The notes: generated by a model not told the origin, from the letters alone. A DNA stretch of 64,000 bases from UBA11090 sp035560555 (GCA_035560555.1 DATMZF010000069.1:25331-89330), one strand, 5' to 3'. Positions 34,392-43,537 are shown, counted from the first letter of the stretch. Program-made: numbers and translations.

Positions 34392-35689
34392 AGCCGGCGC
34401 TCCGATCCAGAATACGGCTTGGGGGATGGCCTCATGCGCGCCGCCTTGTTTGCCTCAATGGCGGCGCGCAAGGCTTCCATGAAGCGCCGATTCTCCTCCC
34501 GCGATCTGACGGCGAGGCGCGCGTAGCGCCCGCTCAGGCCCTCGTCGGGGGAGAAGCGGCGGATGGCGATGCCGCGCTTGAGCAGCGCTTCGGCGATAGA
34601 GGCTCCGCGGGAATCATCGCCGAAATCCACGAGCAGAAAATTCGCGCCGCTTCGGAAAACCCCGATGCCGGGCATCGAGGCCAAGGCTTTCGAAAAGTCG
34701 GCTTCTTCGGCCAGAAGCGCCGGGATGGTCCGTCCCAGAAATTCCTTATCGCCCAGCGCCCTTTTAGCGATGGCTTCGGCGAAGGAAGACAGCGGCCACG
34801 CGGAAATTTCAGCCCTGACCGCGCCGCGAATCCCGGGATTCGAATAGATGAAGCCCACGCGCGCTCCCGGGACGGCCCAGGCCTTCGTCAGCGACCGCGC
34901 GACGATAATGTTGGTTATATCCGTGCCGATGAGACTTTCGCCCTTCAGGGTGAGTTCGAGGAAGGATTCGTCGATCACGAAATAACGGTGGGGGAATTCT
35001 TTCGCCAGATCCTCGACCAGTTTCTTCGGCAAGACGCCGCCCGCGGGATTGTTGGGGGAGCCGAGAAAGACGATCATGCGGTCCATCGTGACGCCCCCGC
35101 GTTCCCACGTTCGATTCGATGCGTCCGCGCCGCGCCACCGCGCCACCGCGCCCTCCGGTATGCCGCCCGGTGCGCCGCGCTGGAGCGCGTCCCGTAGCGA
35201 GGCCATGAAGCGAGGGCTGTCCATCCTGAAATCATCTTCGGCCAGGAGAGGCAGGTCGATTTCCGGGATATCGGCGCGGCGAATGGCTCGCCGGTAGCCC
35301 GAATACGTCGGGATAGGCAGGACGCAGGCGTCGGCGGCGAGGGCGCGGGGAAGGGCGAAAAGAAGGGAATCGGCGCCGTCGGCGAACAGAAACCGATCGG
35401 GCGATGAGGAGAATCTCGCGGCCGCGGCCTCGCGCGCCTCCGTAGCTTCCGGGTCGGGATAAAAAGCGACGCGCGACAGACCTTCGCCTATGGCGTCGGG
35501 CAGCCAGTCGGGCGGTCCGAAGGGGTTGATGTTCGCGCTGTAATCCAGGATGGCCGATTCAGGAAGCCCGGACGCGGCGGCGATGAGCCTCGTGTTGCCG
35601 CCGTGGCTCAAATGATCGGCCGCTTTGGCCGGATACCCCGTCTCATCGGGAGCTCCCGCTTCCTCCGAGGGACCAGCGCCTCGACTCAT
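34388..35689 (-). CDS. cobD: Threonine-phosphate decarboxylase / cobalamin aminotransferase-like
   Basis: 433 residues, PLP-dependent fold type I. HGGNTRLIAAASGLPESAI and LDYSANINPFGPP are the CobD/CobC hallmark N terminus. FLGSPNNPAGG binds substrate, and the PLP Lys is in RSLTKAWAVPGARVG. It makes the aminopropanol phosphate linker from L-threonine phosphate for CbiB. An insert of ~35 residues (around 167-205, rich in Gly/Arg) is not typical. The start overlaps cobS by ATGA. A separate kinase (PduX) for threonine is not visible. Confidence 0.88.
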   Translation of the reverse strand: MSRGAGPSEEAGAPDETGYPAKAADHLSHGGNTRLIAAASGLPESAILDYSANINPFGPPDWLPDAIGEGLSRVAFYPDPEATEAREAAAARFSSSPDRFLFADGADSLLFALPRALAADACVLPIPTYSGYRRAIRRADIPEIDLPLLAEDDFRMDSPRFMASLRDALQRGAPGGIPEGAVARWRGADASNRTWERGGVTMDRMIVFLGSPNNPAGGVLPKKLVEDLAKEFPHRYFVIDESFLELTLKGESLIGTDITNIIVARSLTKAWAVPGARVGFIYSNPGIRGAVRAEISAWPLSSFAEAIAKRALGDKEFLGRTIPALLAEEADFSKALASMPGIGVFRSGANFLLVDFGDDSRGASIAEALLKRGIAIRRFSPDEGLSGRYARLAVRSREENRRFMEALRAAIEANKAARMRPSPKPYSGSERRL

Positions 35690-36528
35690 GCGGGAATGCC
35701 TCCAGCCAGGCGGACCGCGATGCCGAGGATGAGGAGGGACGAGATTTCACCGATCTCGACGGCGGCGCCCAACGCGTCGCCGGTGAATCCACCGACTTTG
35801 GCTGAGTAGGTTCTAGAGATGAAGAAAGCGCTTCCCGCCGCCGCGGCCGCCGTCGAGAAGAAGCAGAATACTGGCAGGATCCAACTGCCCGCCGCGATCC
35901 CGTAGGCGAGGGCGGGAATATAGGCGATGCCCGCGCCGCCGGCGATTCGACGCGCCGAGAAGCCGCTCATCAAAGCGCCAAGGCCCGTCGGCCTGGCCGG
36001 TTTTGAGACGAGCGGCACGAGCGCCGCCGCGAGCCTTCCCGAGAGAGGCGCGATGAGGAAGCCCGCGATCAGGGCGGAGAAAATGATACCGCCTTCGGAA
36101 AGGAGGCTGATCGCGCCGGCGCGCGCGGCGAGAGCGGCGAGGCCGCAGAAGAACCCATAGGTGCCCACCCTGGGATCCTTGAGGATTTCCAGGCGTTTTT
36201 CCGGACTTGCGGCCGGGAGCATCGCGTCGGCGGTGTCGACGAGCCCATCGAGATGAAAAATATTGAAAAGAAAGTATTGAAGCGCGATGGAAGCTATAGC
36301 CGAAAGGAAGATGTTGCCCGACAGAGTCATTCCGAGCCCGAAGCCCAGAAGGGAAGCCAGGGACACAAGGGGAGAGATGGCGGGCAGCCAGAAATCGGCG
36401 CGTGAAAAGTCCGTCTCGAAGCTCTTTTTGACCGGAATCCTGGAAACGAGGGTGAAAATCGTGAGGAACCGGTTCGTGACGGCGCGGCCGGTTTTCATGT
36501 CGCCTAGCCTTATCTTTCCTAGCTTCAT
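35686..36528 (-). CDS. cobS: Adenosylcobinamide-GDP ribazoletransferase (cobalamin synthase)
   Basis: 280 residues, multi-spanning membrane enzyme that attaches alpha-ribazole (phosphate) to adenosyl-GDP-cobinamide. The key motif is FNIFHLDGLVDTADAML, with KDPRVGTYGF following, as in the family. The ATG at 36528 is chosen because GGAGG lies eight bases before it and it overlaps the cbiR stop by ATGA; GTG at 36537 is also in frame. Confidence 0.93.
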   Translation of the reverse strand: MKLGKIRLGDMKTGRAVTNRFLTIFTLVSRIPVKKSFETDFSRADFWLPAISPLVSLASLLGFGLGMTLSGNIFLSAIASIALQYFLFNIFHLDGLVDTADAMLPAASPEKRLEILKDPRVGTYGFFCGLAALAARAGAISLLSEGGIIFSALIAGFLIAPLSGRLAAALVPLVSKPARPTGLGALMSGFSARRIAGGAGIAYIPALAYGIAAGSWILPVFCFFSTAAAAAGSAFFISRTYSAKVGGFTGDALGAAVEIGEISSLLILGIAVRLAGGIPA

Positions 36529-37253
36529 GGGAGCCACCTCCTCAGCGCTTCATAGGAAGCCCTCGAGTCTTCGAGGGAGAAAGTCTCCAGGACGACGCGC
36601 CAGTCGCCGGCCGCCGCCGCGTCGACGAATTCGGGAACCCAAGGCTCATCCCGCCCAAGGGGGAGATGATCCTTGTCCCCCCTCGCGGCGTGGAGATGGA
36701 CTTCCCTCAGCGAGTCAACGTGATTCAGCATCCAGTCCAGGGGCTGGAGCCCGTCGCGGATGAGACATCCGGTATCGGCGCAGAGCGGCGCCCCGGGCAG
36801 AAGCGCGAGGCTTCTTTCGAAAGCCGCCCCGCCAGAGTATTCCATGGCGAAACGTCTCTCCCCGTACTCCGCCCTCAGCTTTTTGAGCAGGTCCGCCCAG
36901 GCATCCATCCCCTCGCCGCGCTTTAAGGCCCGATCGGCTTCGTCGACAGCCCCGTAGCCGGCTCGGTCTCCAGCGCCATAGGGGTGGAAGACATACTGAT
37001 CGACAAATGTTTCCGTCATCGCGACGAGATCCCGGTCGGCTGGCATGAGGGGATCGGGCAGATGCAGGCTGAAAGAAAAACGATCGGCAAAACCAGCGAT
37101 TCCTTCCCGTTCGACGGCGAAGGTTTTTCTGGCATCCTCATCGAAAGAAAAGAAAAGCAGTTCGATTCCCTCAATCCAGGGAATGGCGGCGAGCTTTTCC
37201 ACATTGTACAGCCAGGAACCGGGCAGCTGCCAGGAAGGGACGCAAAGTCTCAT
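36525..37253 (-). CDS. cbiR: Candidate cobamide-remodelling phosphodiesterase (CbiR-like TIM barrel)
   Basis: 242 residues with the AP-endonuclease-2/xylose-isomerase-like TIM-barrel look: LHLPDPLM, FHPYGAGD, MEYSGG, LCADTGCLI and EVHLHAARGDKDHLPLG supply His, Asp and Glu residues suited to a metal centre. In Akkermansia, CbiR of this superfamily cleaves pseudocobalamin to cobinamide phosphate so that the lower ligand can be exchanged. Here the gene sits between cobU and cobS, overlapping both by four bases, so a corrinoid substrate is very likely. The exact identity rests on context and general resemblance, not on an alignment. Confidence 0.62.
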   Translation of the reverse strand: MRLCVPSWQLPGSWLYNVEKLAAIPWIEGIELLFFSFDEDARKTFAVEREGIAGFADRFSFSLHLPDPLMPADRDLVAMTETFVDQYVFHPYGAGDRAGYGAVDEADRALKRGEGMDAWADLLKKLRAEYGERRFAMEYSGGAAFERSLALLPGAPLCADTGCLIRDGLQPLDWMLNHVDSLREVHLHAARGDKDHLPLGRDEPWVPEFVDAAAAGDWRVVLETFSLEDSRASYEALRRWLP

Positions 37254-37741
37254 AGCGGTTTCTTGACCGCGAGCGGGACGCCGGAAATCATGAGGATGAC
37301 CTCGTCGCAGGCCGCGGCCAGACGGGCGTTCACCCTGCCGATCGTATTGCCATAGCGGCGCGAAAGAGCTTCCGCCGGCACGAAACCCATGCCCACCTCG
37401 TTCGTCACGATCACGATATTGGCCGGCAATCCCTCGATGAGGGCGTCGATCGTCGCGTCCACGGAGTCTTCCCTGCCGTAATGGAACATGTTGTTGAGCC
37501 AGAGAGGGACGCAGTCGAGAATCATGTTGTCGCGCAGCTTGGCTTGTATCTCCAGCGGCTCCTCGATCGTGACGAAGCGTTCCCGCCTTTCGGCCTTGTG
37601 GTGGGCGATCTTCGCCCTCATCTCATCGTCGAAGGCCTCGGCGGTGGCGAGAAAGAATCTCGGTTCGTCGAAGGCCTCGGCCAGGACAAGGGCATAGCTC
37701 GACTTTCCCGACTTAACGCCGCCCGTTATGAGAGTTCTCAT
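37250..37741 (-). CDS. cobU: Adenosylcobinamide kinase / guanylyltransferase
   Basis: 163 residues. The P-loop GGVKSGKSSYA (residues 7-17) opens the protein. AEAFDDEMRAKIAHHKAERR has the guanylylated His region, and FVTIEEP, ILDCVPLWLNN and VTNEVGMGFVP are family motifs. It phosphorylates cobinamide and adds GMP from GTP, giving the activated substrate for CobS. It overlaps the flavin reductase gene and cbiR by four bases each. Confidence 0.94.
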   Translation of the reverse strand: MRTLITGGVKSGKSSYALVLAEAFDEPRFFLATAEAFDDEMRAKIAHHKAERRERFVTIEEPLEIQAKLRDNMILDCVPLWLNNMFHYGREDSVDATIDALIEGLPANIVIVTNEVGMGFVPAEALSRRYGNTIGRVNARLAAACDEVILMISGVPLAVKKPL

Positions 37742-38283
37742 GAACGCGCGCCGTCACCTTCGCGGCTGTATTTCGCGATGCCGCTGATGTTCACCACCTC
37801 GCCGAAATAGGCGCGGTGGAAATCCTGCTTCGGATAGTTCACCATGATGCCCGGATCGAGAAAATGCGCGGGATCGATATCCTGCCAGTACATTTTCTTG
37901 CATTCGACAATGAGCTCCGCCTCTTCGTAGCCGGGGGCGGGAGCGATGGCGGAGGCAATGGGCGTGAGCCCGGATTCCTTGATCTTGTCGCCGTCGCGGC
38001 CCGATTTGGCGCCCAGGAGGGATAAGGCGGGCTTGCGGGCCTCGGGAAAGACGCAGAGGGTAAAGTAATCGCCTGAGTCCAGGAAGCTTCGCGTGTAGCG
38101 CTGCGGGCGCACGACGATCTGGAAGAAGGTCTTATTCCAGATTTCGCCGACGCTTCCCCAGGAAATCGTCATCGAATTGAATTTTCCGGGCTTGAATTCG
38201 CCCGCGGTGAGCAGGAGCCATCGCTTCGATATGGTCGACTGATCGAAAACGAAGTCTTTCGGAGCTATGGTTATGCGGTCCAT
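37738..38283 (-). CDS. Flavin reductase-like FMN-binding split-barrel protein
   Basis: 181 residues. The split-barrel flavin reductase fold is recognised from LLTAGEFKPGKFNSMTISWG, RPQRYTRSFLDSGDYFTLCV and the C-terminal GEVVNIS strand. It heads the cobU-cbiR-cobS-cobD-cbiB operon, overlapping cobU by four bases, with GGAGG before ATG 38283. Reduced flavins can reduce Co(III)/Co(II) corrinoids, the step needed before adenosylation by CobA. A role as corrinoid reductase is therefore a reasonable inference, but unproven. Confidence 0.75.
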   Translation of the reverse strand: MDRITIAPKDFVFDQSTISKRWLLLTAGEFKPGKFNSMTISWGSVGEIWNKTFFQIVVRPQRYTRSFLDSGDYFTLCVFPEARKPALSLLGAKSGRDGDKIKESGLTPIASAIAPAPGYEEAELIVECKKMYWQDIDPAHFLDPGIMVNYPKQDFHRAYFGEVVNISGIAKYSREGDGARS

Positions 38284-38382
38284 ACGTGTCGTCCTCCAGT
38301 GTTGGGTATATGGTGAGAGTAACGCTCCTCCGGCGCGATGGTCAACGCGGACTGAGTGAATTCTGGATGGGCCTCTTTTTTC

Positions 38383-38411
38383 TTGACATATTCGAACGAC
38401 ACTCCTACCAT
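38383..38411 (+). promoter_or_regulatory. Promoter of the Fe(III)-type ABC operon
   Basis: TTGACA (38383-38388), 17-bp spacer, TACCAT (38406-38411), 42 bp before the substrate-binding protein gene. The divergent cobamide operon starts at 38283. No B12 box is visible in the shared 38284-38452 region. Confidence 0.6.
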
Positions 38412-38452
38412 TCAAGGCGTAACGATTCAATACCCTTTCGCCGGAGGCAACT

Positions 38453-39460
38453 ATGAAGAAAATCGTCCTTTTGCTCGCGTCGCTCATGTTGTTCTACGCG
38501 CTCATCCCCGCCGTCGCCAAGCCCGGGCAGACTATCGTCATCTATTCCAGCGTCGATGAAGTGAACGCCAAGAAAATTCTCGACTCCTTCACGGCCGATA
38601 CGGGCATAAACGTCCAGTTCGTCCAGCTCTCCTCGGGACCGGCCTACGCCAGGATCAAGGCCGAATCCTCCAATCCCCAGGCCGATGTCTGGTTCGGCGC
38701 GCCGAGCGAAAACCACATCATCGCCAAGGAAGAAAAGCTTACCCAGGCATACAAGGGCGCCAGCTTCGACAAGCTGGGCAAGGAATTCAAGGATCCGGAC
38801 GGCTACTGGAGATCCTTCTACATGAACCCGATGGCCTTCGCCATCAACAGGGAAGTCCTCGGCAGGATTGGCGCCCCCAAGCCCGCGAGCTGGGCCGACC
38901 TGCTCAATCCCGCTTACAAGGGACAGATCCAGATGCCCTCGCCCCAGTCCTCCGGCACGGCTTACAACATCGTCGCCTCCCTCGTCGTCCTCATGGGCGA
39001 ACAGAAAGCTTACGACTACATGAAGAAACTCGCCCCGAATATCCAGACCTACACTTCCTCGGGCACCGCTCCCTCGAAGGCTGTCCAGGTAGGACAGTGC
39101 GCGATCGCCCTCCAGTTCACGCCCGCCTTCTTTGAAGCCATCGAGAAGGGATTCCCCGTCGATGTCGTATTCCCGAAAGAAGGCGTCTGGTTCGAAGCGC
39201 CCGCCGTCTCCATCCTCAAGGGCGCCAAAAACCTCGAGGCCTCGCAGGCGCTCATCGACTGGCTCAGCTCCGTTCAGGGGCAGAACTCCATGACGGAGAA
39301 ACAAACCTATTTCTATCCCGTCATCGCTGGCGCGAAGCTAGGGAAAGGAATGCCGGATTTCGAATCCCTGAAGACGATAGACGTCGATCCCATCTGGGCC
39401 GGCGAGAACAAGAAACGGCTCGTGGAGAAGTGGGTGCAGGAAGTCCTCGCCGCGAAGTGA
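38453..39460 (+). CDS. ABC transporter substrate-binding protein, Fe(III)/FbpA type
   Basis: 335 residues with a Sec signal peptide (MKKIVLLLASLMLFYALIPA). The mature part has IVIYSSVDEVNAKKILDSFT and ADVWFGAPSE, then YWRSFYMNPMAFAIN, the class of type II periplasmic proteins that bind ferric iron or small anions such as aminoethylphosphonate. It heads a three-gene operon with a fused permease and an ATPase. GGAGG precedes the start. Ferric iron is the likeliest substrate by family, but a Tyr-Tyr iron pair cannot be confirmed by eye. Confidence 0.85.
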   Translation: MKKIVLLLASLMLFYALIPAVAKPGQTIVIYSSVDEVNAKKILDSFTADTGINVQFVQLSSGPAYARIKAESSNPQADVWFGAPSENHIIAKEEKLTQAYKGASFDKLGKEFKDPDGYWRSFYMNPMAFAINREVLGRIGAPKPASWADLLNPAYKGQIQMPSPQSSGTAYNIVASLVVLMGEQKAYDYMKKLAPNIQTYTSSGTAPSKAVQVGQCAIALQFTPAFFEAIEKGFPVDVVFPKEGVWFEAPAVSILKGAKNLEASQALIDWLSSVQGQNSMTEKQTYFYPVIAGAKLGKGMPDFESLKTIDVDPIWAGENKKRLVEKWVQEVLAAK

Positions 39461-39475
39461 TCGAAGCGTAAAATC

Positions 39476-41167
39476 GTGACCACCTCCAATTTTTCGCGGG
39501 CAATCGGCGACGTAAAGCGGATCGCCCGCGACCCGCTATTGTTCGCCGTTTCGCTTCTCACCCTCGCCTCGCTCATCGTCTTTGTCGTCTGGCCGATTCT
39601 GAGCGTGGCGCTGCAGAGCTTCAGGACGGGTACGGGTTTTTCTCTCGACATCTATAGGGATGTCGTTAAGTCCGCCTATCTGCGAAAAGCCTTCTACAAC
39701 AGCTTCATGATGAGCTCGCTGACAGCCGTAGTGGGAACGCTTATAGGTTTTCTCTTCGCCTTCGCCGTGACGAGGGCGAACGTGCCCTTCAAGAAATTCT
39801 TCAACGTCATCGCCATCATCCCGATAGTGTCGCCGCCCTTCATCGGCGCCCTCGCCATCATCATGCTCTTCGGCAACAACGGCCTCGTCACCTGGAATCT
39901 CCTGAAGATCAACAACTTCCCAATCTACGGCTTCAATGGGCTCTTCCTCGCCCAGGTGGTGACCTTCTTCCCCGTCGCCTACCTGACCATGAAAGGCGTG
40001 CTCGAGTCGATGAATCCCGTCCTGGAGGACGCGGCGCTCAACCTCGGCGGCTCCCGCTTCAAGGTGTTCAGTCGCGTGACCCTCCCGCTCGCGTTCCCTG
40101 GTATCGCTAGCTCGATCCTCCTTCTCTTCGTGGAAACGTTGGCCGATTTTGGAAATCCTCTCATTCTCGCGGGAAGCAAATTTCCCGTGCTTTCGGTGCA
40201 AGCCTATCTGCAGATCGTCGGCATGTACGACCTTCCCAAAGGCGCGGCGATATCGGTTTTCCTCCTTGTGCCTTCGCTCGTGGCATTCTATTTCCAGCGC
40301 GCCATGGTTCGGCGAAAAAGATATACGACGGTGACGGGCAAGCCCCAGGCTTCCTCGGGCAAGATCGTGAGCGCGGGGGCGAGAACGGGGCTTTTCGCGT
40401 TCTGCCTCGCCATGTCCATCCTCGTCGGACTCATCTATTTCTCCATTCTTCTCGGCTCCCTCGCCAAGGTATGGGGCTACGATCACCACCTTACCTTCGA
40501 CCACTACAAGTTCGTCTTCGGCGTCGGCTTCAAGGCGGTGCGCGACACCTTGATGATAGCGGGCATCGCGACGCCGATCGCGGGACTCTTCGGCATGGTG
40601 ATAGCATTTCTCGTCGTGCGAACGAGGGTGCCCGGCAAAAAACTCATAGGCGCCATGAGCATCCTGAGTTTCGCCGTGCCGGGCACCGTCATCGGCATAG
40701 GCTACATCCTTGCGTTCAACCACAGGCCGCTGGCCCTCACCGGCACGTTGTCCATTCTCCTTCTCAACTTCGTGTTCAGGTATATTCCCGTCGGCATCGA
40801 GTCGGGCATGGCCATACTCCAGCAGATCGATCCCTCGATAGAGGAAGCGGCTGTCGACCTGGGCGCCGACGCGCGCCAGACTTTTTCGAAAATCACGCTG
40901 CCTATGATCGTGCCGGCCTTTTTCTCGGGGCTTGTTTTCGCTTTCGTGCGCGCGATGACGGCGGTGAGCGCGGCCATCTTCCTCGTGTCATCGCGATGGA
41001 ACCTGATGACGGTGCATATAATGTCCCAGGTGGAATCGGGCAACCTGGGCGCCGCGGCCGCCTACAGCGTGCTTCTGGTGCTTATTGTAGGGGTTGCGAT
41101 AAGCCTCATTCGCCTGATATTGAAAGCCCAGTACGGCCGTTTCGGCGGCAATATGCTTCATTTCTGA
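39476..41167 (+). CDS. ABC transporter permease, FbpB-type, two fused permease domains
   Basis: 563 residues with about 12 membrane helices. Two EAA-type loops are visible: LEDAALNLGGSRFKVFSRVT in the first half and IEEAAVDLGADARQTFSKIT in the second, so both halves of the pore are on one chain, as in FbpB and ThiP. The start is GTG 39476, 15 bp after the binding-protein gene. It pairs with the ATPase immediately downstream. Confidence 0.9.
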   Translation: MTTSNFSRAIGDVKRIARDPLLFAVSLLTLASLIVFVVWPILSVALQSFRTGTGFSLDIYRDVVKSAYLRKAFYNSFMMSSLTAVVGTLIGFLFAFAVTRANVPFKKFFNVIAIIPIVSPPFIGALAIIMLFGNNGLVTWNLLKINNFPIYGFNGLFLAQVVTFFPVAYLTMKGVLESMNPVLEDAALNLGGSRFKVFSRVTLPLAFPGIASSILLLFVETLADFGNPLILAGSKFPVLSVQAYLQIVGMYDLPKGAAISVFLLVPSLVAFYFQRAMVRRKRYTTVTGKPQASSGKIVSAGARTGLFAFCLAMSILVGLIYFSILLGSLAKVWGYDHHLTFDHYKFVFGVGFKAVRDTLMIAGIATPIAGLFGMVIAFLVVRTRVPGKKLIGAMSILSFAVPGTVIGIGYILAFNHRPLALTGTLSILLLNFVFRYIPVGIESGMAILQQIDPSIEEAAVDLGADARQTFSKITLPMIVPAFFSGLVFAFVRAMTAVSAAIFLVSSRWNLMTVHIMSQVESGNLGAAAAYSVLLVLIVGVAISLIRLILKAQYGRFGGNMLHF

Positions 41168-41177
41168 AGGAGAGCCC

Positions 41178-42305
41178 ATGAGCGTGCGACTCGTCGGCAT
41201 TAACAAGGAATTCCCCGATCCCGAGCGCTCGGGAGGCAGCATGCTGGCCGTGAGGGACATGAACCTCGAGATACGCGAAGGCGAGTTCATCACCCTCCTC
41301 GGCCCTTCGGGCTGCGGCAAGACGACGACCCTGCGCATGGTGGCGGGCTTCGAGATTCCCACGAGCGGGGAGATATGGATTTCGGGCGAGATGGTGAACG
41401 ATGTTCCGCCCAACAAGCGCGACACGACGATGGTGTTCCAGAGTTACGCGATATTTCCCCATATGTCGGTGGAGCAGAACGTGGGCTTCGGCCTCGAGCT
41501 GAAAGGCAGGCCCAAGGCTGAAATCAGGGAAGAGACGGCGAAGGTGATGGAAGTGATGGGCATCACCGAACTCGGCAAGCGAAGGCCGGATCAGCTTTCG
41601 GGCGGCCAGCAGCAGCGCGTCGCCCTCGCGAGGGCCGTCGTGAACAGGCCTCGCGTTCTTCTTTTCGACGAGCCTCTCTCCAACCTCGACGCTAAGTTGC
41701 GCGAAACCATGCGCGTGGAAATACGGCGCATCCAGCAGACATTCGGGATCACGAGCATCTATGTCACCCACGACCAGGCCGAAGCCATGACGGTGTCGGA
41801 TAGGATCGTCGTGATGGAGAAGGGGCTCGTGATGCAGGTGGGCAGTCCCTTCGAGGTCTATTCCAGGCCAGCCAGCCGCTTCGTAGCCGATTTCATCGGC
41901 AAGGTGAACATCTTCCCCGTCACGGTGCTGGCCACCGGCTCCGCGCCGATAGCCAGAGATCCGCGCGGCAGGGAGCTGCCCGCCGAGAGCATAGACCCCG
42001 CGTTGAAAGTGGGCGACGAAGCCCTGCTCACCGTGAGACCCGAGTCGCTGAGGCTGGGCGAGGCGGAAAAAGCGTCCGCAGGCGGGCTCCCGGGCGGGGC
42101 TGAAAACGCTGCGGTCTTTGGCGAGGGAAAAGTGACGAAGGCGGTCTATCTCGGCTCCGTCATCGAGTACGAGATCGATGCCGGCTACGAAAAGCCCCTC
42201 ATGGCCCTCAGCCACGATCCCGTGAACGGGGAATTCTACAAGCTGGGCGACACCGTGCCCTTCTCGTTCTCCCGGAAAGCCGCGCACATACTGCCCAGGA
42301 CCTGA
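41178..42305 (+). CDS. ABC transporter ATP-binding protein, FbpC/PotA type
   Basis: 375 residues. Walker A GPSGCGKTTTLRMVAG, Q-loop VFQSYAIFPHM, signature LSGGQQQRVALARA, Walker B VLLFDEPLSNLDAKLRE, and switch His in YVTHDQAEAM. A C-terminal TOBE-like regulatory domain (residues ~240-375) carries a Gly/Ala-rich insert near residue 300. It powers the permease encoded upstream. The gene converges with crcB. Confidence 0.93.
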   Translation: MSVRLVGINKEFPDPERSGGSMLAVRDMNLEIREGEFITLLGPSGCGKTTTLRMVAGFEIPTSGEIWISGEMVNDVPPNKRDTTMVFQSYAIFPHMSVEQNVGFGLELKGRPKAEIREETAKVMEVMGITELGKRRPDQLSGGQQQRVALARAVVNRPRVLLFDEPLSNLDAKLRETMRVEIRRIQQTFGITSIYVTHDQAEAMTVSDRIVVMEKGLVMQVGSPFEVYSRPASRFVADFIGKVNIFPVTVLATGSAPIARDPRGRELPAESIDPALKVGDEALLTVRPESLRLGEAEKASAGGLPGGAENAAVFGEGKVTKAVYLGSVIEYEIDAGYEKPLMALSHDPVNGEFYKLGDTVPFSFSRKAAHILPRT

Positions 42306-42317
42306 AGGGCTTCGCGC

Positions 42318-42716
42318 CTAGGGCCGCTGACCTCTTAAGGCCGAAATCAGGATGGAAGCGGCGAGCATCCCAAGCACGATGGCGGCCATGGATAGAACAT
42401 TGTTGAGAAAGAAATTCCAGATCGCGGGACCATAGGCCTTTTTTTGCAGAAGCGAGACGGTTTCGAAGGCGTAGGTGGAGAAGGTGGTGTAGGCGCCGAT
42501 GAAGCCGACGGCGACAAGTGGACGCCACAAGGCGGGCAGGACAGCCGTTTCCACGAGCGACAGGACAAGGCCGATCAGGAAAGAGCCTGTCACATTGACG
42601 AAGAGGGTTCCGAAGGGGAGCGCCTGATCTATTCGCGATCCCACGAGGCGGGACAGAAAAAAGCGGGCGAGGGCGCCTAAGCCCCCGCCCGCGAAAATTA
42701 CCAGTAAATTTCCCAT
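42318..42716 (-). CDS. crcB: Fluoride channel CrcB/Fluc
   Basis: 132 residues, four hydrophobic helices. GGGLGALARFFLSR, GTLFVNVTGSFLIG and VGFIGAYTTFSTYAFE are the Fluc signatures, including the central Asn and the TTFSTF-like Phe-box region. It exports F- passively as a dual-topology dimer. I start at ATG 42716, where the family N terminus begins. No fluoride-riboswitch motif is visible upstream; it follows the LUD gene closely. Confidence 0.92.
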   Translation of the reverse strand: MGNLLVIFAGGGLGALARFFLSRLVGSRIDQALPFGTLFVNVTGSFLIGLVLSLVETAVLPALWRPLVAVGFIGAYTTFSTYAFETVSLLQKKAYGPAIWNFFLNNVLSMAAIVLGMLAASILISALRGQRP

Positions 42717-42758
42717 GGCCTCATGGTAGCGTCCCGGGGCTCGGCGACGCAAGTCTAA

Positions 42759-43382
42759 TCAGAATCCTGCGTCCTCGTTCATGAGAATGATCTTGACGCG
42801 CCCGGGCTGGACTTCCTTGTTGAAAATAAGCACTTTCGAGGGACCGCTGTTGAAGCTCTCGGGCAGGCCATAAGCTTTACGCGCCCTCGCGCTTTCCTGG
42901 GGCACGACATGCTCGACGAGCCGATTCCAAGCTTCGTCGAGATTTTTAACGATCTTCTTCGTGCTGACGACGAAGATGGCGGTGCCCGCGCCATAGGCGT
43001 AGGCGGGAAGCTGGCTGCCGGTGAGGGAGGCGACGAGGAACTTGCCGTCCTCGGTGAGCGCGTGGACCGAGCCCACGGAGAAATCGGGTCCGGCTCCGAG
43101 CTTGCGCATCTCGCGGCCCTGGGTGGCGCCGTTCATCGAGCCCAGCTTCGCGCGCACCGAATCGTAGTCGCCGGATTCGTTGAGGACGGCCGATAGCCCG
43201 ATCGAGTCGACGGTGACCGAAGCCATGGTGAAGACCTCGGCCTTGGCAAGTATCCATTCGAGCGCTTTGGCCTTGGCGGCGGCGGCGTTGGCGGCGATAA
43301 CCACTTCAAAGCCGTTGGCCCTGAGGGCCGCGGCCGTTTTTTCTACTGTTTCACTGCTGGGCAGGGTATTCCATGAACTCAT
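42759..43382 (-). CDS. LUD-domain protein (LutC/YkgG type)
   Basis: 207 residues. The LUD (lactate utilisation) fold is indicated by LRANGFEVVIAANAAAAKAK, VFTMASVTVDSIGL, GSVHALTEDGKFLVAS and GAGTAIFVVSTKKIVKNLDE. In Bacillus, LutC works with the iron-sulfur subunits LutA/LutB to oxidise L-lactate, but those are not adjacent here. Single LUD proteins of unknown role are common in anaerobes. Start 42759-43382 uses ATG 43382 with AAGGAG seven bases upstream. Confidence 0.82.
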   Translation of the reverse strand: MSSWNTLPSSETVEKTAAALRANGFEVVIAANAAAAKAKALEWILAKAEVFTMASVTVDSIGLSAVLNESGDYDSVRAKLGSMNGATQGREMRKLGAGPDFSVGSVHALTEDGKFLVASLTGSQLPAYAYGAGTAIFVVSTKKIVKNLDEAWNRLVEHVVPQESARARKAYGLPESFNSGPSKVLIFNKEVQPGRVKIILMNEDAGF

Positions 43383-43537
43383 TTTTGATCTCCTTGCGAT
43401 CACTGTATGTTGATTAATATATAAAAGAAAATATATATAGGCAAATCGAAAATTGTAGTCATACCGAGCGAAGCTGGCGGGAATGTCGTTCAGGGCATAT
43501 AATGAGACGCTATATATCGAAGAAAGGAAATCGAAGC

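Noticed and set aside
38284..38452. Second cobalamin riboswitch between the divergent cobamide and iron-type operons
   Set aside because: No B12 box or GCCACTG core is visible on either strand.
42717..42760. Fluoride riboswitch in front of crcB
   Set aside because: The short gap to the LUD gene contains none of the conserved fluoride-aptamer sequence.
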